Assembly: GCA_016793325.1 (NCBI GenBank)
Contig: JAEUKI010000087.1
Span: 180,189 to 244,188 of the forward strand
DNA: 64,000 bases
From: Myxococcales bacterium
GTDB taxonomy: Bacteria; Myxococcota_A; Polyangia; Polyangiales; Ga0077539
Direction: 5' to 3'
Positions 16,224-23,718 of the stretch are shown piece after piece. The translations under genes were made by a program, and so were the position numbers. Under the pieces are notes generated by a model, which searched no databases, had not been told where the DNA came from, and saw nothing but the letters and a program-made list of their open reading frames with translations. The first letter of the stretch is position 1, and every line of letters begins with the position of its first letter.

Positions 16224-16454
16224 ATGATCGTTCGTCGTGTGGTGATCACGGTCGCGCTGGGAATCGGCTTGTCGGGCTCGCTCGTCTTCGCGCACTCGAC
16301 CGGCCGAGAGTCTCGTGTCCCAGCGCAGTGTCAGCGGCTCCCGACCCCCGAGCGCTCGACCTGCCTCGTGTGCGTCACGAGACCGCTGCGACACCACTAC
16401 CACCCGGACTATCCGCCCGGCGCGCGCTGCAGGCCCGACAACGGAAAGCCCTGA
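16224..16454 (+). CDS. Very small secreted Cys-containing protein
   Basis: 76 residues from ATG 16224, with GGAGG about 9 bases upstream. The N-terminus is a typical signal peptide (MIVRRVVITVALGIG, cleavage probably after VFA). The mature part is about 53 residues with Cys in AQCQRL, CLVC and ARCRP, plus a His/Tyr/Pro segment (HHYHPDYPP) that could bind a metal; that is only an inference from composition. It lies about 150 bases after the first secreted Cys protein and 43 bases before a DUF6183-like gene. Confidence 0.65.
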   Translation: MIVRRVVITVALGIGLSGSLVFAHSTGRESRVPAQCQRLPTPERSTCLVCVTRPLRHHYHPDYPPGARCRPDNGKP

Positions 16455-16497
16455 TCGCCCAACACGCCCGAGCGCTCGTCTGCGATCGTCTTCGTCC

Positions 16498-17667
16498 ATG
16501 GCGCCTTCCGACGACGACTCCATCGATCGCTTTCTCGAGCGCTACAACGCGCTCGTGCCCGGACAGAGCTCGCCGCTCTGGACCGAGATGCGAACGCACG
16601 TTCCCGCTGCGATCGAGGCTGGCGAGTGGCGCTGGATCGCCGCGCTCTACGACCGCATCGCCGTCGATTGTCCTCCGCTGCTCCACCTCGTTCGCAGCGA
16701 CGCGCTCACTGCGCTCGCGTTCGTGCGCGATCGAGCGGCGCTCGACGCGTTCGTCGCGCGAGCCCGCGTCGCGCCTTCGTGGGCGAAGGGCTTCGACCGA
16801 ACCGCCCGAGGATGGCCTCGCAAAGTCGGCGCGATGCTCGGCTACCAACAGGACACCGCCGCGCTCGAGTACTTGATCGAGACCTACGGCGACGCTGGGG
16901 ATGTCGTCGAATCGTTGCTCTGCTTCGCGCAGGAGCTCGTCAGCTTCGATTTGCCCGTCGCGGACTCCGCGATCGTGCGCCGCTTCTGGAGGCGCCACGG
17001 TGAAGTCGGACACGCGCTCGCGGGCCTCCCGCTGTCGCTGCTCGAATGCGAGAAGGGGCTGCGGCGACGCTATCCGGGCCCGCTCGATTTGCTCGGAAAC
17101 TGGTTTTGGTTCTCGCACACGTTTTCAACGTACGCGAGCGATCCACCGCCTTCGCTGCCGAGGGCCAGCGTGGATCGCGAGCTCGCGCTCGACGACGTCG
17201 CGAGGACCGAGGCGGCGGGCGCGTTCGCTGACCCGATGAGCTTCCCGAATGGGCGCTTCGAAGCGCGGGCGTTTTCGATCGAGCCGAGCGACGGACCACG
17301 ATCGGTCCGAGGCCTCCCGCTCGAGTGCCTCGAAGGCGACCCCGAGCCGCTCGTCGAGCTCGCCAAGAGTCACGTCGAGACGCTCTCTGCGTTGTGGTCG
17401 ATGTTTACGCAGGGCGGGGCGTACGCCGAAGGACGGTCGGCCGCGTACGGGCGGCTGCATGCGTGGCGAACGCTCGCATCCCTCGCGGGCGTCGACGCTT
17501 CGACAGAGCTGCGCGCGGTCGACGATGCCGCGCGCCGATCGTGGTTCACGATGTTCTCGTCCGCGTCGGCGTCGTGGTTCGACCACGTGTGCATCGACGT
17601 GGGAATCACCTGCGTTCGAAGCGATGGTCGCTCGATGATGGCGCTCGCTGCGACCGACTCGGACTGA
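16498..17667 (+). CDS. DUF6183-like hypothetical protein
   Basis: 389 residues from ATG 16498. The frame is open upstream to 16315, but those residues are Arg/Ser-rich and overlap the previous gene. It is a soluble helical protein. The C-terminal part (GGAYAEGRSAAYGRLHAWR, later WFDHVCIDVGITC and a closing ALAATDSD) is like the DUF6183 proteins of actinobacteria, whose function is unknown. No signal peptide or membrane segment. It converges with the HEAT-repeat gene 75 bases downstream. Confidence 0.6.
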   Translation: MAPSDDDSIDRFLERYNALVPGQSSPLWTEMRTHVPAAIEAGEWRWIAALYDRIAVDCPPLLHLVRSDALTALAFVRDRAALDAFVARARVAPSWAKGFDRTARGWPRKVGAMLGYQQDTAALEYLIETYGDAGDVVESLLCFAQELVSFDLPVADSAIVRRFWRRHGEVGHALAGLPLSLLECEKGLRRRYPGPLDLLGNWFWFSHTFSTYASDPPPSLPRASVDRELALDDVARTEAAGAFADPMSFPNGRFEARAFSIEPSDGPRSVRGLPLECLEGDPEPLVELAKSHVETLSALWSMFTQGGAYAEGRSAAYGRLHAWRTLASLAGVDASTELRAVDDAARRSWFTMFSSASASWFDHVCIDVGITCVRSDGRSMMALAATDSD

Positions 17668-17742
17668 CCGTCGAGCGCGCGATCGACGCGCACCGTCGCC
17701 GCCGTCGGCCAGGGATTTCGCCGAGCGCACCCCGGTGAGTCA

Positions 17743-18576
17743 TCAGCGCAGGCCGTTCGCCCAGGATTCGTACTCGGATCGCAGCGACGAATACTCCTTC
17801 GCGAGCGACGCGAGCAGCGGCTTCCACGGGTGCTTGGCGCGGTAGTGCGCGCCGCCGATGAGCGCTCGCGCGGCCTCTTCGCGCGCGGGGCCTTCGAGCG
17901 CGGCGAGCTGCTCCTTCGCGCGCGCGATCGCGACCTCTGGATCGAGCGAGTAGAGCGCCCACGCTGCGGCGCTTCGAAGCGAGTACACGCCGAGCGAGCG
18001 CGACGCTCGCTCGACCGAGTCTGGATCGCCCTTGAACGCGAGGATCGATTGCGCGGACTCCGTCGCGTTGCCGAGCGAAGGACCCCACGCGAGCTCGCGG
18101 AGCGCCTCGCGGACGTCCTGTCGCGTCGCGACCTCGTTCTGCAACGTGTTCATGAGGTTCCCGAGAAACGGGCTCGCCGGGCTCGTGTCGCGCGCCGCGC
18201 GGGCCTCCTCGGGGCCGAGGCCTTGGCCTTCGGCCGCGAGCATCGCGAGCCCCTCTCGAAACGCCGGAACAAGATCGAACGGCTTCTTCCGCGCTTCGCG
18301 GAGGCGCAGGTGCGCCGCGAGGGCGCGCAGCGAGGCGACGCGAACGGGCTCGTCCCGCGAGAGCGCGCCGAAGAGAATCGCGCGCGTCGCGTCGTCGTCG
18401 AGCTTCTTCTCGAGCGCGATCACCGCGCCGACTCGCGCCGCCGTGTCCTTCGATTCACGGAGCGTCGCGACCTCCTTCGAGGGCGCTGTGCTCGCGCTCT
18501 TCTTCGACGCTTGTTTTTGTGTGCTGCTCGCGCTCTTCTTCGGCGCGGGCTTCGCGCTACGCTTCGGGGAGGCCAT
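17743..18576 (-). CDS. HEAT-repeat-like protein with Lys/Ser/Ala-rich N-terminus
   Basis: 277 residues from ATG 18576, which removes 12 unconvincing upstream codons. Residues 1-35 are a low-complexity Lys/Ser/Pro/Ala tail (SPKRSAKPAPKKSASS...), possibly a nucleic-acid- or polyphosphate-binding tail. The rest is helical, with two or three HEAT-like units (DEPVRVASLRALAAHLRL; SLRSAAAWALYSLDPEVA). No catalytic motif. Probably a cytoplasmic scaffold; partner unknown. It lies 45 bases downstream of the Asp-rich lipoprotein gene on the same strand. Confidence 0.65.
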   Translation of the reverse strand: MASPKRSAKPAPKKSASSTQKQASKKSASTAPSKEVATLRESKDTAARVGAVIALEKKLDDDATRAILFGALSRDEPVRVASLRALAAHLRLREARKKPFDLVPAFREGLAMLAAEGQGLGPEEARAARDTSPASPFLGNLMNTLQNEVATRQDVREALRELAWGPSLGNATESAQSILAFKGDPDSVERASRSLGVYSLRSAAAWALYSLDPEVAIARAKEQLAALEGPAREEAARALIGGAHYRAKHPWKPLLASLAKEYSSLRSEYESWANGLR

Positions 18577-18621
18577 CGAAGAATCGATCGCGCAACTTCG
18601 CTCCGCGCGCAACTGCCGGAT

Positions 18622-19710
18622 TCAACGCGGAACGAGCCTGAACCACGTCCCCGACGGCGTCGCGCCGGCGGTGTCGCGCGAGATCTCGAGCCCCGCGCTG
18701 CCCGAGAAGCTCTGCACGCCGATCGTCGCCGACTCGCCCGTGTGCCGATCGTCGATGCCGATCGTCGTCATCGAGCAATAGTGAAACTCGATCACGTTGG
18801 TGCCCTCGAACAACTTCGCCTGGAACCGAAGCACTTGCTCTTCGTCGATCGTGTCGACGTTGTTGTACTCGACGACGAAGCGTCGGTTGGGGCTCGTTCC
18901 GAAGGTCGCGTACTGCACGACAGCAGTCGGCGGGACGTACAGATCGTCCCAGAACACTGCCACCGCTCCTTCGGGGCCCGCCGGGTCCGGGAGCGCACCG
19001 TTGCGGTAGTCATCGGTGGGCGTTCCGGTCGAGCTCGGCCATAGCTGAATCAACCCGTTCGTGTTCGCGCTGAAGTGCGTCGCGACCCCGCCGAAGTAGC
19101 CGACGTTGAAGCCGATCGGCGCGGGCGAGGCCATCACATCGTCGTCGTCCGAGATGCCCGTGTTCGTCCACGCGGAGCTCGTGTCGCAGCTCGCGCCCGT
19201 GGCGTTGCGCACGAGCATGTACCCGCCGAGGCCCGTGCCTCCTTCGCTCGCGCCGCCGTCGGCGCTCGAATCGCTCGTCGCTGCATCGCCGGACGCATCC
19301 GCGGAGGCATCGTCGCTCGATCCATCGGGGCTCGCGCCGCTGTCGATCCCGCTGTCGGTCACGACGCCGCTGTCCGTTTCGACCCCGCTGTCCGCAGCGA
19401 CCCCGCTGTCCGCAACGACCCCGCTGTCTGTGACGACCCCGCTGTCCGTCGCGATGCCGCTGTCCGTCGCGATGCCGCTGTCCGCGCCCGAGTCCACAGG
19501 ATCCGGAGCGTCGACGCCGGTGTCGCTCGTGACGTCGTCGACGACGCCGCTGTCCGAGGCGTCGGGCGGCGCGGTCGAGTCGTTGCGAACGTCCGCGGGG
19601 GTGGTGCGATCCGCGCTGCTGTCACCAGCGGCGTCGGGGTTGGAGAGCATCGTCGGCGAGCACGCGACGAGGACGACGGAAGCGAGCCAGAGGTAGCGAG
19701 TTTTGTGCAT
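18622..19710 (-). CDS. Asp/Ser-rich-linker lipoprotein with NIDO-like domain
   Basis: 362 residues from ATG 19710; ATG 19719 adds only three residues. The signal peptide MHKTRYLWLASVVLVAC ends in a lipobox, so it is a lipoprotein. A long acidic linker (about 20-165) follows, including near-perfect repeats of the hexad TDSGVV/ADSGVA. The C-terminal domain of about 200 residues (GGYMLVRNATGAS..., AVFWDDLYVPP, FRFQAKLFEGTNVIEFHYC-type strand pattern, SATIGVQSFSGSAG) resembles the beta-rich NIDO-like extracellular domains of other bacterial surface lipoproteins. Likely outer-membrane attached, with the acidic linker spacing the domain from the membrane. Confidence 0.75.
   Translation of the reverse strand: MHKTRYLWLASVVLVACSPTMLSNPDAAGDSSADRTTPADVRNDSTAPPDASDSGVVDDVTSDTGVDAPDPVDSGADSGIATDSGIATDSGVVTDSGVVADSGVAADSGVETDSGVVTDSGIDSGASPDGSSDDASADASGDAATSDSSADGGASEGGTGLGGYMLVRNATGASCDTSSAWTNTGISDDDDVMASPAPIGFNVGYFGGVATHFSANTNGLIQLWPSSTGTPTDDYRNGALPDPAGPEGAVAVFWDDLYVPPTAVVQYATFGTSPNRRFVVEYNNVDTIDEEQVLRFQAKLFEGTNVIEFHYCSMTTIGIDDRHTGESATIGVQSFSGSAGLEISRDTAGATPSGTWFRLVPR
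19345..19496 (-). repeat. 18-bp minisatellite encoding (T/A)DSG(V/I)X hexads
   Basis: About eight imperfect copies of an 18-base unit (plus-strand core CCGCTGTCCG with a variable 8 bases) lie inside the lipoprotein gene and encode its Asp-Ser-Gly linker. Copies differ at only a few bases, unlike the rest of the linker, so the array probably expands and contracts by slippage or recombination. Confidence 0.8.
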
Positions 19711-19826
19711 CGGGCGCATGACGGTTGGGTCGCCGCGGCGCGGCCCGCCTTCACCGAATTCGACGTCGCGCGCCGATTGCAACGCGAGGGGCAACACGGC
19801 GATCGGCAGGTATACTCAGCAACACC

Positions 19827-20279
19827 ATGAGACGCGCTTTGCTTCTCGGAACGCCCCTCGCGCTGCTGCTCGTCGCTCCGCTCGCGCTCGGCCAGCTTCC
19901 TCCGCCGCCCTCGCAAGCGACGGTGATCGCGACCGTCGTGGGGCTTCGCAACAACAACGGCCTGCTCGACTTCGGGCTGTATCAGTCGAACTACTGGCTG
20001 CAGGATCGCGGTCGGCTCGTTCGATGCCGGGTTCGGATCACCAATCGCACAGCGACGTGCGCGATGAACGTCCCCGCTGCGGGCACCTACGCGATCGCGT
20101 TCGGGCACGACGAGAACACCAACGGTCGGGTCGATCAGGGGTTCTTGGGGATTCCGCTCGAGGGCTACGGCTTCAGCAACGACGCGCGCCCCGTGTTGAG
20201 CCCGCCGAGCTTCGAAGCGTGTCGCTTTGCCCATCGAGGCAACGGCGCGGTGTCTGTGCGAATGACGGCGCAATACTGA
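19827..20279 (+). CDS. DUF2141 family secreted protein
   Basis: 150 residues from ATG 19827, opening with a signal peptide (MRRALLLGTPLALLLVAP, cleavage after LALG). The mature part shows the DUF2141 pattern: VVGLRNNNGLLDFGLY at the start, then AGTYAIAFGHDENTNG, the Asp/Asn turn GRVDQGFLGIPLEGYGFSN and PPSFEACRF. The family is a beta-sandwich protein of unknown function, usually exported. It is divergent from the Asp-rich lipoprotein, with about 115 bases between the starts, and converges with a LysR gene. Confidence 0.8.
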   Translation: MRRALLLGTPLALLLVAPLALGQLPPPPSQATVIATVVGLRNNNGLLDFGLYQSNYWLQDRGRLVRCRVRITNRTATCAMNVPAAGTYAIAFGHDENTNGRVDQGFLGIPLEGYGFSNDARPVLSPPSFEACRFAHRGNGAVSVRMTAQY

Positions 20280-20291
20280 GCGAACGCGCTG

Positions 20292-21233
20292 TCACTTCGC
20301 GCCGCGCGCTCGCGCGCTCACGGGTCGATGAATGGGGTTCTTCTTGCTCCACTCGACGACGGCGTCGATGAACGCGCGCACCGCGGGCGCCACGAACGCG
20401 CGCTCGGCGTACACCGCTGCGATCACCGCGATCGCTCCGACCTTGCGCTCGAGCAGCGGAACCAACGCGCCCGACTCGAGCTCTGCGACGATCGCGGCTT
20501 CGGGCAACATCGCCACGCCGGCCCCACGAACCGCGCACTCGCGCATCACTCCGATGTCGTTGCTCGCGAAGCGCGCTTCGACCCGCACGCGGCCGCCGTC
20601 GACGAGCGGCCAGTGCGTCGCGGGGTGCTCGCCTCGGTCGTAGCCGACGATGCACTTGTGCCGCGCGAGGTCGGCGACCGCGCGCACCGCCGGCGCGTTC
20701 GCGAGGTACTCGGGCGAGGCGACCGCCAAGAGCCTCGTCTTGCCGAGCGCGCGCGCGACGAGGCCCGGCGCGAGGTCCGTCGAAGCGCGAATCGCCACGT
20801 CGAATCCGCCCGCGAGCAAGTCGACGTGCCGCGTGGTGGACTCGAGCTCGAGTCGGACCTCGGGGTGTTGCGCGAGAAAGCTCGCGACGAGCTCGCCGAA
20901 CTGCCATCCCTGCAGCGTGGGCGCCGAGACGCGCAGCAGCCCGCGAACCGCGCCGTCCGCGCGCTGAACCGCGTCGCGCGCTTCGACCACCGACGCGAGC
21001 GCGCTCCGAGCGCGTTGATAGAAGAGCGCTCCCGCTTCGGTGAGCGCCATCTTCCGCGTGCTGCGTCGCAGCAGTCGTACGCCGAGCCGCTCTTCGAGCC
21101 GAGCCAAGCGGCGACCGACGGTCGGCCGCGGAACGCCGAGCTCGCGCGCCGCGAGCGAGATGGATTTTGCCTCGACGACCCGCGCGAACGTCGCGAGCTC
21201 GCTGGTCTCGGGCATGTCATCGATCTGCATCAT
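20292..21233 (-). CDS. LysR family transcriptional regulator
   Basis: 313 residues from ATG 21233. The N-terminal winged helix (about 8-68) contains AARELGVPRPTVGRRLARLEERLG, followed by LTEAGALFYQRA. The effector domain (about 95-300) has the usual LRVSAPTLQG start and DVAIRAS. It is divergent from the DoxX gene at 21337, with about 100 bases between the starts, the standard arrangement for a LysR regulator of its neighbour. Probable targets: the DoxX gene and perhaps the SDR beyond it. Confidence 0.88.
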   Translation of the reverse strand: MMQIDDMPETSELATFARVVEAKSISLAARELGVPRPTVGRRLARLEERLGVRLLRRSTRKMALTEAGALFYQRARSALASVVEARDAVQRADGAVRGLLRVSAPTLQGWQFGELVASFLAQHPEVRLELESTTRHVDLLAGGFDVAIRASTDLAPGLVARALGKTRLLAVASPEYLANAPAVRAVADLARHKCIVGYDRGEHPATHWPLVDGGRVRVEARFASNDIGVMRECAVRGAGVAMLPEAAIVAELESGALVPLLERKVGAIAVIAAVYAERAFVAPAVRAFIDAVVEWSKKNPIHRPVSARARGAK

Positions 21234-21336
21234 TTTCGAGCAGATGATGACGATTTGTGCGATCTCCCGCAACGGCGCCCTTCGCGCGAGGCTGTGCACG
21301 GCGACGCGAGCGTTCGCGTTGCGGAGAGACACACCG

Positions 21337-21714
21337 ATGAAGAGCAAGCTTCCGTACTGGATTACGACCGCGCTGTTCGCGATTGCCCTGACGGGCTCGG
21401 GCTTCGCGACGCTGACGCGACAGCCTCCGTTGGTGGCCGCGTACCAACACCTCGGCTACCCGCTGTACCTCATGACCATCCTCGGCCTCGCGAAGATCGT
21501 CGGCGTCGCGGTGGTCCTCGCGCCGCGGCTCCCGCGCTTGAAAGAGTGGGCCTACGCGGGGTTCGTGATCAACCTCGTGAGCGCGGCGGCCTCGCACCTC
21601 GCGGCGGGCGATGGCGTCGGCGGCGCAGCGGCGCCGCTCGTGTTCTTGGCGCTCGTGCTCGCGTCGTGGTGGACCCGCCCCGAGTCGCGCAAGCTCGAAG
21701 GCCCCGCCTTCTGA
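21337..21714 (+). CDS. DoxX-like small membrane protein
   Basis: 125 residues from ATG 21337, with GGAGAG just upstream. Four hydrophobic segments are visible: WITTALFAIALTGSGFA, LYLMTILGLAKIVGVAVVLA, WAYAGFVINLVSAAASHLA and PLVFLALVLASWW. The AYQHLGYP loop after helix 1 and the LGLAKIVG block are typical of DoxX_2 proteins, which are often in redox or detoxification operons under LysR or MarR control. Inner membrane; substrate unknown. The SDR gene follows 128 bases later on the same strand. Confidence 0.8.
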   Translation: MKSKLPYWITTALFAIALTGSGFATLTRQPPLVAAYQHLGYPLYLMTILGLAKIVGVAVVLAPRLPRLKEWAYAGFVINLVSAAASHLAAGDGVGGAAAPLVFLALVLASWWTRPESRKLEGPAF

Positions 21715-21842
21715 AGCGCGCGAACAACGGCGTGCGCTCCTCCGCGCGGTCGCTCGCGTCGTGACCCTTGACGACATGGGGGCGTCTGCACCATGGCCCT
21801 CGCGCGCTCGCTGCGAGTGTGGCGGCGCGAGGGAGAAGACTC

Positions 21843-22529
21843 ATGTCGAAGACCATCGTGGTGTGCGGGCACGGCCCAGGAATCTCCGACGCCGTCGCGC
21901 GAAAGTTCGGCGCCGAGGGCTACAACGTCGCGCTCGTCGCGCGCACGGCTGACAAGCTCGCGACTGCGGCCAAGGCCATCGCGGGCGAGGGGATCAAGTG
22001 CGAGCCGTTCGTCGCGGACCTCGCCGACGCGGCCGCGGTCGTCGCGATGATCGGCAAGGTGCGCGCGGCGTTCGGACCCATCGACGTCGTGCACTACAAC
22101 GCCTACGCGGGCGGCGATGGAAACATCCTCTCGACCTCGCCCGAGGGTCTTCGACGCAGCTTCGACGTCTCGGTCACGGGCCTCGTCGCGGCGGTGCAAG
22201 CCTCGTACGCAGACCTCGTCGCGAGCAAGGGCGCAGTCCTCGTGACGGGCGGCGGGTTCGCCTTCTACGACGCGCGCGTCGACGCGATGGTCGCGCAGTT
22301 CAACGCGGCGGATCTGGCCATCGGCAAGGCCGCGCAGCACAAGCTGGTGGGCGTCCTCGCTGCGAAGCTCGCGGGCGACGGCGTGTACGTCGGCGAGGTC
22401 GTCGTCACGGGAATGGTGAAGGGAACGGCCTTCGACCAGGGCAACGCGCCGCTCGATCCCAAGGACATCGCCGCGCGCTTCTGGGAGATCTACAAGGCGC
22501 GCACCACGCAGTCGGTCAACTTCGGCTGA
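21843..22529 (+). CDS. Short-chain dehydrogenase-like protein lacking the catalytic Ser/Tyr
   Basis: 228 residues from ATG 21843, with GAGGGAGAAG upstream. It has a Rossmann fold with the nucleotide loop CGHGPGISDAVARKFG and an Arg in VALVARTADKL that suggests NADP(H) binding. The lysine of the YxxxK motif is present (K162 in IGKAAQHK), but the Tyr position is Leu158 and the usual Ser region reads VTGGGFA. Classical oxidoreductase activity is therefore doubtful. It may be a ligand-binding or divergent enzyme. It converges with ohrR, with only three bases between the stop codons. Confidence 0.75.
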   Translation: MSKTIVVCGHGPGISDAVARKFGAEGYNVALVARTADKLATAAKAIAGEGIKCEPFVADLADAAAVVAMIGKVRAAFGPIDVVHYNAYAGGDGNILSTSPEGLRRSFDVSVTGLVAAVQASYADLVASKGAVLVTGGGFAFYDARVDAMVAQFNAADLAIGKAAQHKLVGVLAAKLAGDGVYVGEVVVTGMVKGTAFDQGNAPLDPKDIAARFWEIYKARTTQSVNFG

Positions 22530-22532
22530 CGT

Positions 22533-23060
22533 CTATCGCGCTGCGCGCTTCTTCGCGGCGCGCGGCGCGGCCGTGGCGGTCGCGGCGGCTGGCTCGGCGA
22601 TGGCTTCGCGGTCGCGTTCGATCGTCTGCTCGAGCGCGCGGAGGGTCTCTCGGAGCTGCCCGAGCTTTCGCAGCGCGTCTTTGTCTTCGACGTCGAACCC
22701 CGCGCGACACGCGAGCGCCGTCGGGATCGATCGCGCTTTGTTGCGCATCTGCCGCCCCGCGGACGTGAGGTGTATCTCGACCTTGCGCTCGTCTTCGTCC
22801 GAGCGCTGACGACGCACGACGCCTTGCGCTTCGAGCCGCTGCAGAAGCGGCGTGAGCGTCCCCGAGTCGAGCGCGAGCCGCTCGCCCAGCGACTTGACCG
22901 TCACGCCGTCGCGCTCCCAGAGCGCGAGCATCACGAGGTACTGCGGGTACGTGATCCCGAGCGGCTCGAGCAGCGGCTGGTACGCGCGGATCATCGCGCG
23001 CGACGCGGAGTAGAGCGCGAAGCAGAGCTGTTGGTCGAGACGAAGCGCGTCGTCGGACAT
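22533..23060 (-). CDS. ohrR: Organic hydroperoxide sensor OhrR (MarR family)
   Basis: 175 residues from ATG 23060. It is a MarR-type winged helix (about 35-105: YPQYLVMLALWERDG, LDSGTLTPLLQRLE, the wing RQRSDEDERKVEI). The peroxide-sensing Cys is in place in LDQQLCFALYSASR (Cys13), and a second Cys at 118 (TALACRAG) matches the two-Cys OhrR type that forms an intersubunit disulfide. The C-terminal tail is Ala/Lys-rich. It lies 38 bases after ohr on the same strand, so it is probably co-transcribed and autoregulated through the palindrome at 23606-23620. Confidence 0.88.
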   Translation of the reverse strand: MSDDALRLDQQLCFALYSASRAMIRAYQPLLEPLGITYPQYLVMLALWERDGVTVKSLGERLALDSGTLTPLLQRLEAQGVVRRQRSDEDERKVEIHLTSAGRQMRNKARSIPTALACRAGFDVEDKDALRKLGQLRETLRALEQTIERDREAIAEPAAATATAAPRAAKKRAAR

Positions 23061-23098
23061 CGGCGGCAGCCTACGACGATCCCTCGCGCCGCGGTCGG

Positions 23099-23533
23099 TC
23101 ACGCAACAGAGAGCGTGACGACGATGTTCCCGCGCGTCGCGTTGGAGTACGGGCACACCTGGTGCGCCGCTTCGACGAGCGCCTGCGCGGTCTCTCTCGG
23201 GAGCTCGGGCAAGCTCGCCACGAGCTCGACCTGCAGCCCGAATCCCTGGCCCGCCGGGCCGATGCTCACGTTCGCGGTGATCGACACCGGACCGGTCTGA
23301 ATGGACTTGGCGCGCGCGACGAACCCGAGCGCGCTCCCGAAGCACGCGGCGTAGCCCGAGGCGAACAGCTGCTCGGGGTTGGTCCCCGGCTTGCCGTCGC
23401 CGCCGAGGCCCTTCGGCATCGTCACCGGCATATCGATCGTCCCGTCGTCGCTCTTGACCGAGCCGTTTCGGCCGCCGATCGCGGTGGCGGTCGCTGTGTA
23501 GAGAACCTTCGAGAGGGGGGCTGCAGTGCTCAT
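23099..23533 (-). CDS. ohr: Organic hydroperoxide reductase Ohr (OsmC family)
   Basis: 144 residues from ATG 23533, the usual Ohr length. Both redox Cys are present: Cys64 in GYAACFGSAL and Cys127 in QVCPYSNATRGN. The Ohr signature NPEQLFASGYAACF and the opening KVLYTATATAIGGR also fit. Ohr reduces organic hydroperoxides to alcohols using lipoylated partners in the cytoplasm. It is the first gene of an ohr-ohrR operon. Its promoter region holds an inverted repeat of the OhrR type, so induction by peroxides is expected. Confidence 0.93.
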   Translation of the reverse strand: MSTAAPLSKVLYTATATAIGGRNGSVKSDDGTIDMPVTMPKGLGGDGKPGTNPEQLFASGYAACFGSALGFVARAKSIQTGPVSITANVSIGPAGQGFGLQVELVASLPELPRETAQALVEAAHQVCPYSNATRGNIVVTLSVA

Positions 23534-23605
23534 GTGCTGATCGACTCCTTCGTGGCCCGGACGCGCGCGACTCGCTGCGCGCCGAGCGACGAGAGATTGA
23601 TAGTA

Positions 23606-23620
23606 CACAATTCAATTGTG
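23606..23620. promoter_or_regulatory. OhrR operator palindrome
   Basis: CACAATTCAATTGTG is a perfect 7-1-7 palindrome, and CAATTG recurs just beyond it at 23623-23628. It is AT-rich in an otherwise GC-rich region and closely resembles the TACAATT-AATTGTA operators of characterised OhrR proteins. It lies about 75 bases upstream of the ohr start and about 100 bases upstream of cysS on the other strand. Confidence 0.8.
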
Positions 23621-23718
23621 CGCAATTGAAAATCGACGACGGTCCGTTCGCGCGCTGTTCAGCGCTCGCTTGACCCAGCGCGTCGAGCGATCGAAAGATC
23701 GACGCCTTCCACGACGCT

